Source: Flavobacteriales bacterium CG_4_9_14_3_um_filter_32_8 (GTDB lineage: Bacteria; Bacteroidota; Bacteroidia; Flavobacteriales_E; Vicingaceae). Taken from it: a stretch of DNA of 9,890 nucleotides. Below, in pieces: positions 6,700-9,890 of this stretch. Numbering within the stretch: position 1 is the stretch's first letter; every line of letters begins with the position of its first letter. The DNA is taken from assembly GCA_002790175.1 (NCBI GenBank), contig PFUQ01000229.1:1-9890 (forward strand). The letters are read 5' to 3'. Below the pieces are notes generated by a model. It had not been told where the DNA came from, made no database searches, and saw only the letters and a program-made list of their open reading frames with translations. The translations under genes and the position numbers were made by a program.

Positions 6700-6792
6700 T
6701 GTACTGACCATAAACCAATTGATTTGTTGCAAATAAATACCGATACAGAATACCAAGAAGATGGAAAAATTAAAGACGTATTGGCACAATGA
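6700..6792 (+). pseudogene. 3' remnant of a second FAD oxidoreductase, overlapping the next gene's start
   Basis: Thirty codons (6700-6789) run from just after a TAA (6697-6699) to TGA at 6790-6792. The encoded tail (TDHKPIDLLQINTDTEYQED, then GKIKDVLAQ) aligns with the C-terminus of the intact oxidoreductase at 3260-4687 (TSHNLWDINTDYEDYQEK): both have T-x-H, a Leu, INTD, E and YQE in order. Further upstream there may be faint similarity (GCTACA against GCTGCA) broken by stops, which I do not rely on. The stop overlaps the following ATG as ATGA, the classic translationally coupled arrangement, so an oxidoreductase gene probably once sat directly before the 617-aa membrane protein and was removed except for its last codons. 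No start codon lies within the fragment. Confidence 0.6.
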
Positions 6793-8642
6793 TTAAAAAT
6801 TTGAAAATAATTAACAAATTATCCTTTTTAGCATTATGTATAGTGCTATTTTCTATTATGTTTTGGTTGTTTTTTAACCTATCTGTTGATGTTATAAAAT
6901 GGGATGTTTTTGGTTATTATATGTATTTACCAGCTTTTTTCATTCATAATGATTTAGGATTAAGAAATTTAGATTGGTTGAATGAGATAGTTGGAATTTA
7001 TAACAATACAGGAACTTTATATCAGTTCGCTCCATCACCTCTAGGTTACAATGTAAATCAGTATTCAATGGGAATGGCATTTTTATATTTTCCTTTCTTT
7101 TTGCTTGGACATGCATATGCATTAATTTCAGATTATCCCATAGATGGGTTTTCTTTTCCTTATCAACTGGCCATATATTCAGGTGGTATATTTTATTTAG
7201 TATTAGGATTAATTTATTTAAGGAAAATTTTGTTGTATTTTTTTACAGACAAAGTTGCTGCTATTGTCTTACTTGTTTTATGTTTGGGAACCAATTATTT
7301 TCAAATACAAGTTCAAAGCAATGTTATGCCTCATAATTTTTTATTTGCTTTTTACGCTATACTTATTTGGATAACAATAAAATGGCATGAGGAAATCAAC
7401 TTTACTAACTCTATCTTTTTAGGACTAATAATAGGTGTTATTATTTTGGCTAGACCAACAGAAATAGTTTGTGTTTTTATCCCTTTATTTTATGGTATAA
7501 TTTCTTTTAAAGACTTAAAAAACAAAATTAGTATCTTTTATAAAAAGAGGAAGTATATTTCAATAACAATCGTTACAGTATTTTTTATTGGACTTCCTCA
7601 ATTAATTTATTGGAAGACTTTCGCAGGTAGTTTCATTTATTATAGTTACATAAACAATGGCGAAGGGCTAGACTTGTTATCCCCTAACTTTTTTAACGTA
7701 CTTTTTAGTTTTAGAAAAGGGTGGCTTATATACACTCCGCTAATGTTGTTCTCAATTTTGGGGTTTTATTTTGTTTTTAAGAATTATCGCCAATTATTTT
7801 TTTCATTGATTTTATTTTTTATAGTTAATTTATATTTTATATCTTCATGGAGTAACTGGTGGTACGCAAGTAGTTTTGGTCAACGCTCCTTAATGCAATC
7901 TTATGCAGTTATGGCTATTCCATTAGGAGCTTTTATAACAGGAATCTTGAAGAAGAATCAATTCTTTAGGGTTACCTCTTGGCTTTTAATATTGAGTTTT
8001 GTGTTGCTCAATTTGTTTCAAACATGGCAAATAAGTGTAGGAATAATTGATGGTTCCCGAATGACTAAAGCTTATTATTTCTCAGTTTTTGGGCAAACGA
8101 CAAAACAATCTTCAGTTCAAGAAAAACTTTTACTAGTCAATAGAACCACTACAGATACAGAAATATTCGAGCATCAGGAAGATTATCAGTTAGCATTTTC
8201 AGAAGTACTGAATTTTGAGAATAAAATTGATGAAGGAATAAATAATGATAATGCTTATTCTGGGGAAAAGGTATTTATATTAAATAAAGAACATCCATTT
8301 TCAACAAAAATATCAAAAACATTTACAGAACTTACTAAAGGAAAAGATCATGTATGGATTAAAATTAGTCTTTGGGTTTATCCTTCGAGCAATTGGAAAG
8401 CCAGTAAATTGTCGTTGATAGCAACATTTGAATATAAATGGAAATCATATAAATATCGTGGAATTAATAGTGAAGGGTTGGAAAATATAATCCCTAACCA
8501 ATGGAATAAAATTGAAATGGATTACCTTACGCCAGAACCAAGAACCGTTGAAGATATTTTTTCTACTTATGCCTGGCTTAGGGGAGATGAAGAAATCCTG
8601 ATAGATGACTTAAAAATAGAAGTTTTTAAAAGAAAATATTAA
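6789..8642 (+). CDS. GT-C-like membrane glycosyltransferase with C-terminal beta-sandwich domain
   Basis: A 617-residue protein with about eleven hydrophobic segments in the first 415 residues. TM1 (about 13-32) is followed by an extracytoplasmic loop with KWDVFGYYMYLPAFF (37-51), whose Asp39 sits at the usual GT-C catalytic position. Other marks are the QYSMGMAFLYFPFF stretch (91-104), NVMPHN (178-183), ARPTEIV (221-227), FRKGWLIYTPL (308-318) and SWSNWWYASSFGQRS (353-367); the last three are typical of Bacteroidota mannosyltransferase-like GT-C proteins. Residues about 450-617 have no membrane segment and look beta-rich: LAFSEVLNFE, KVFILNKEHPFS, DHVWIKISLWVYPS, NQWNKIEMDYL and ILIDDLKIEVF give the strand pattern of a carbohydrate-binding jelly roll, probably extracytoplasmic. 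The ATG at 6789 overlaps a relic stop codon (ATGA). The next gene begins 12 bp downstream, so the two are likely cotranscribed. Sugar and acceptor are unknown. Confidence 0.8.
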   Translation: MIKNLKIINKLSFLALCIVLFSIMFWLFFNLSVDVIKWDVFGYYMYLPAFFIHNDLGLRNLDWLNEIVGIYNNTGTLYQFAPSPLGYNVNQYSMGMAFLYFPFFLLGHAYALISDYPIDGFSFPYQLAIYSGGIFYLVLGLIYLRKILLYFFTDKVAAIVLLVLCLGTNYFQIQVQSNVMPHNFLFAFYAILIWITIKWHEEINFTNSIFLGLIIGVIILARPTEIVCVFIPLFYGIISFKDLKNKISIFYKKRKYISITIVTVFFIGLPQLIYWKTFAGSFIYYSYINNGEGLDLLSPNFFNVLFSFRKGWLIYTPLMLFSILGFYFVFKNYRQLFFSLILFFIVNLYFISSWSNWWYASSFGQRSLMQSYAVMAIPLGAFITGILKKNQFFRVTSWLLILSFVLLNLFQTWQISVGIIDGSRMTKAYYFSVFGQTTKQSSVQEKLLLVNRTTTDTEIFEHQEDYQLAFSEVLNFENKIDEGINNDNAYSGEKVFILNKEHPFSTKISKTFTELTKGKDHVWIKISLWVYPSSNWKASKLSLIATFEYKWKSYKYRGINSEGLENIIPNQWNKIEMDYLTPEPRTVEDIFSTYAWLRGDEEILIDDLKIEVFKRKY

Positions 8643-8654
8643 TCGAATCTTGCC

Positions 8655-9890
8655 ATGATATTATTCCAAAAAATAAAAAGCATTAATTCTGATATTATTT
8701 TTATCTTGTTATTTTTAATTTTTGCTTTGTTTTATTACGATTCAGTATTAGAAAAAGGTCCATTAAATAATCATATTTGGAGACAAACGGATTGCTTATC
8801 ATTAACACGAAACTATGCTGAGGGTGCAAATTTCTTAGAACCAGAAATGGATATTCAATTTGGGGATAGTTTTACTTCTGGAAAATCTGCAGGAGAATTC
8901 CCTTTATTGTATTATATAGTAGGTAAAATATGGAATATAACTGGGGTATCTTATCTTGTCTATCGGTTATTTTACCCCCTTATTTTGTTAGGAGGTCTTT
9001 TTGCTCTATACAAGTCATTAAAACTTCTATTAAAAGATAACTTTTGGGCAACCACACTAACTTTTTTATTATTTACCTCTCCTGTTTTTGCTGTTTTTGG
9101 AGTTAGTTTTTTAACAGATGCTCCAGCTTTTTCATTTGTATTAATGGCACTTTTTTTTCTGTTAAAATATGGTATTGATAAAAAAACATCTTTGCTTTAT
9201 TTATCTATGGGATTATTTGCATTAGCTGGTTTATTAAAGGTTTCTACTTTAATAGCCTTTATTTTTGTTTGTTTTATATTTTTTATCGAAGTGTTTTTCC
9301 GTATTAAAACTTTAGGAAACAACAAATTATTTAAAGGAGGAATTCATGAATGGATATGTATAATTTTTGTTTTTTTATCTCTTTTTTCATGGTATTATTA
9401 TGCTAGTTATTATAATGATATACATGGCTTTAAGTATACTTTTAATGGTATTTATCCGATATGGTTAGTTAAAAAAGAAGAATTAGAGTCATTAATCAAT
9501 GGGTTAAAAAATTACACTAGTGTTGTATTTTTTAGTAGGTCAATATTATACTTATTATTGTTTGTAGGAGTTTTTAATTTATTTCTAAAGAATAAAATAC
9601 CACTTATTGCGTATTTTTCAAACATAATAATTACTCTTGGTTGTATCATCTATTTTGTTTTATGGACACCTCTTTTGGGAGTCCATGATTACTACTTTGT
9701 AGCATTTTTAATTATTTTTGTTGGCGTACTAATTCCCTTTATTTGGTTTATTAAAGACAAACACAATTCTATTTTTAAAAATAGTAAGGTTAAAACAATT
9801 TTTTCATTGTTTTTAGTATTTAATTTTCTTTATTGTTTAAGTGTTGTTAAATTAAAAACTTTAGCACAAGAAGGTAATTTTATTATGGTT
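8655..9890 (+). CDS. Glycosyltransferase family 39 / PMT_2-type membrane protein (3' end outside window)
   Basis: The frame opens at ATG 8655, 12 bp after the previous stop, and stays open to the last base, giving 412 visible residues. TM1 (about 14-30) is followed by HIWRQTDCLSLTRNY (40-54), the PMT/ArnT-type first loop with candidate catalytic Asp46. Next come GEFPLLYY (80-87), TDAPAFSF (154-161), a basic membrane-edge motif GLLKVST (192-198), WYYYASYYND (246-255) and LGVHDYYFVAFL (341-352). The RQ-D, EFP, TDAP and HDYY motifs together are characteristic of Bacteroidota GT39/PMT_2 enzymes that move a sugar from a polyprenyl-phosphate carrier to an acceptor outside the cytoplasmic membrane. 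About ten membrane segments are visible. The frame has not reached a stop, so any C-terminal soluble domain is unseen. Third gene of the + strand run beginning at 4776. Confidence 0.85.
   Translation, partial: MILFQKIKSINSDIIFILLFLIFALFYYDSVLEKGPLNNHIWRQTDCLSLTRNYAEGANFLEPEMDIQFGDSFTSGKSAGEFPLLYYIVGKIWNITGVSYLVYRLFYPLILLGGLFALYKSLKLLLKDNFWATTLTFLLFTSPVFAVFGVSFLTDAPAFSFVLMALFFLLKYGIDKKTSLLYLSMGLFALAGLLKVSTLIAFIFVCFIFFIEVFFRIKTLGNNKLFKGGIHEWICIIFVFLSLFSWYYYASYYNDIHGFKYTFNGIYPIWLVKKEELESLINGLKNYTSVVFFSRSILYLLLFVGVFNLFLKNKIPLIAYFSNIIITLGCIIYFVLWTPLLGVHDYYFVAFLIIFVGVLIPFIWFIKDKHNSIFKNSKVKTIFSLFLVFNFLYCLSVVKLKTLAQEGNFIMV

Noticed and set aside
6595..6789. 64-codon minus-strand open frame in the gap before the 617-aa gene
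   Set aside because: Its hydrophobic, T-rich composition is what AT-rich DNA gives by chance. It runs opposite to the oxidoreductase relic, which explains the openness near 6700-6789.
6940..7122. 60-codon minus-strand open frame
   Set aside because: Antisense inside the 617-aa GT-C-like gene. Shadow frame.
1..9890. tRNA or rRNA genes, CRISPR arrays, insertion sequences, riboswitches
   Set aside because: No cloverleaf, spaced direct repeats, transposase-like frame or recognisable riboswitch core was seen on either strand.

Overview
The window looks like a chromosomal segment of a low-GC member of the Bacteroidota, most likely a Flavobacteriia-type organism. The DNA is strongly AT-rich, there are no Shine-Dalgarno-like sites before the starts, and three intergenic sites match the Bacteroidota -7 promoter box TANNTTTG. 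The first gene is a less AT-rich, housekeeping-type aldehyde dehydrogenase. The rest is an AT-rich accessory block of polytopic membrane proteins of the GT-C type (lipid-carrier-dependent glycosyltransferases), plus one FAD-dependent oxidoreductase of the protoporphyrinogen-oxidase/UDP-galactopyranose-mutase-like kind that often accompanies surface-polysaccharide genes.

Layout. 2-1129 (+) is the 3' three quarters of an ALDH8A1-like aldehyde dehydrogenase. 1130-1434 is non-coding today but carries a 75-codon open frame without a start on the minus strand (probably a gene relic) and a promoter for the next gene. 1435-2829 (+) is a DUF6056-like membrane protein. 2830-3259 is a gene graveyard: a weak AT hairpin, a truncated and nonsense-mutated duplicate of the first 25 codons of the DUF6056-like gene, a 9-bp inverted repeat at the break, and a 68-codon ORF that looks like the tail of a lost gene. 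3260-4687 (-) is the intact FAD oxidoreductase. It diverges at 4688-4775 from a three-gene + strand run: a 610-aa GT-C-like protein (4776-6608), a 617-aa GT-C-like protein (6789-8642) and a GT39/PMT_2-type protein (8655 to the window end, incomplete).

The most interesting object is the 610-aa membrane protein. A complete ricin-type beta-trefoil (about residues 262-398) appears to be inserted into its large extracytoplasmic loop, between two halves that otherwise read as one ordinary GT-C-like protein. The 617-aa neighbour ends in about 150 residues of a probable extracytoplasmic beta-sandwich. Two adjacent GT-C-like proteins therefore carry extra candidate glycan-binding modules.

The second theme is gene turnover. 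The 180-bp gap before the 617-aa gene contains the last 30 codons of what appears to be a second copy of the FAD oxidoreductase, and its stop overlaps the ATG of the 617-aa gene as ATGA. Together with the DUF6056 relic this suggests repeated duplication and deletion in a variable glycan locus, and it links the oxidoreductase family to GT-C genes. A plausible overall role, by inference only, is decoration of a surface glycan or glycoprotein with sugars delivered by polyprenyl-phosphate carriers.
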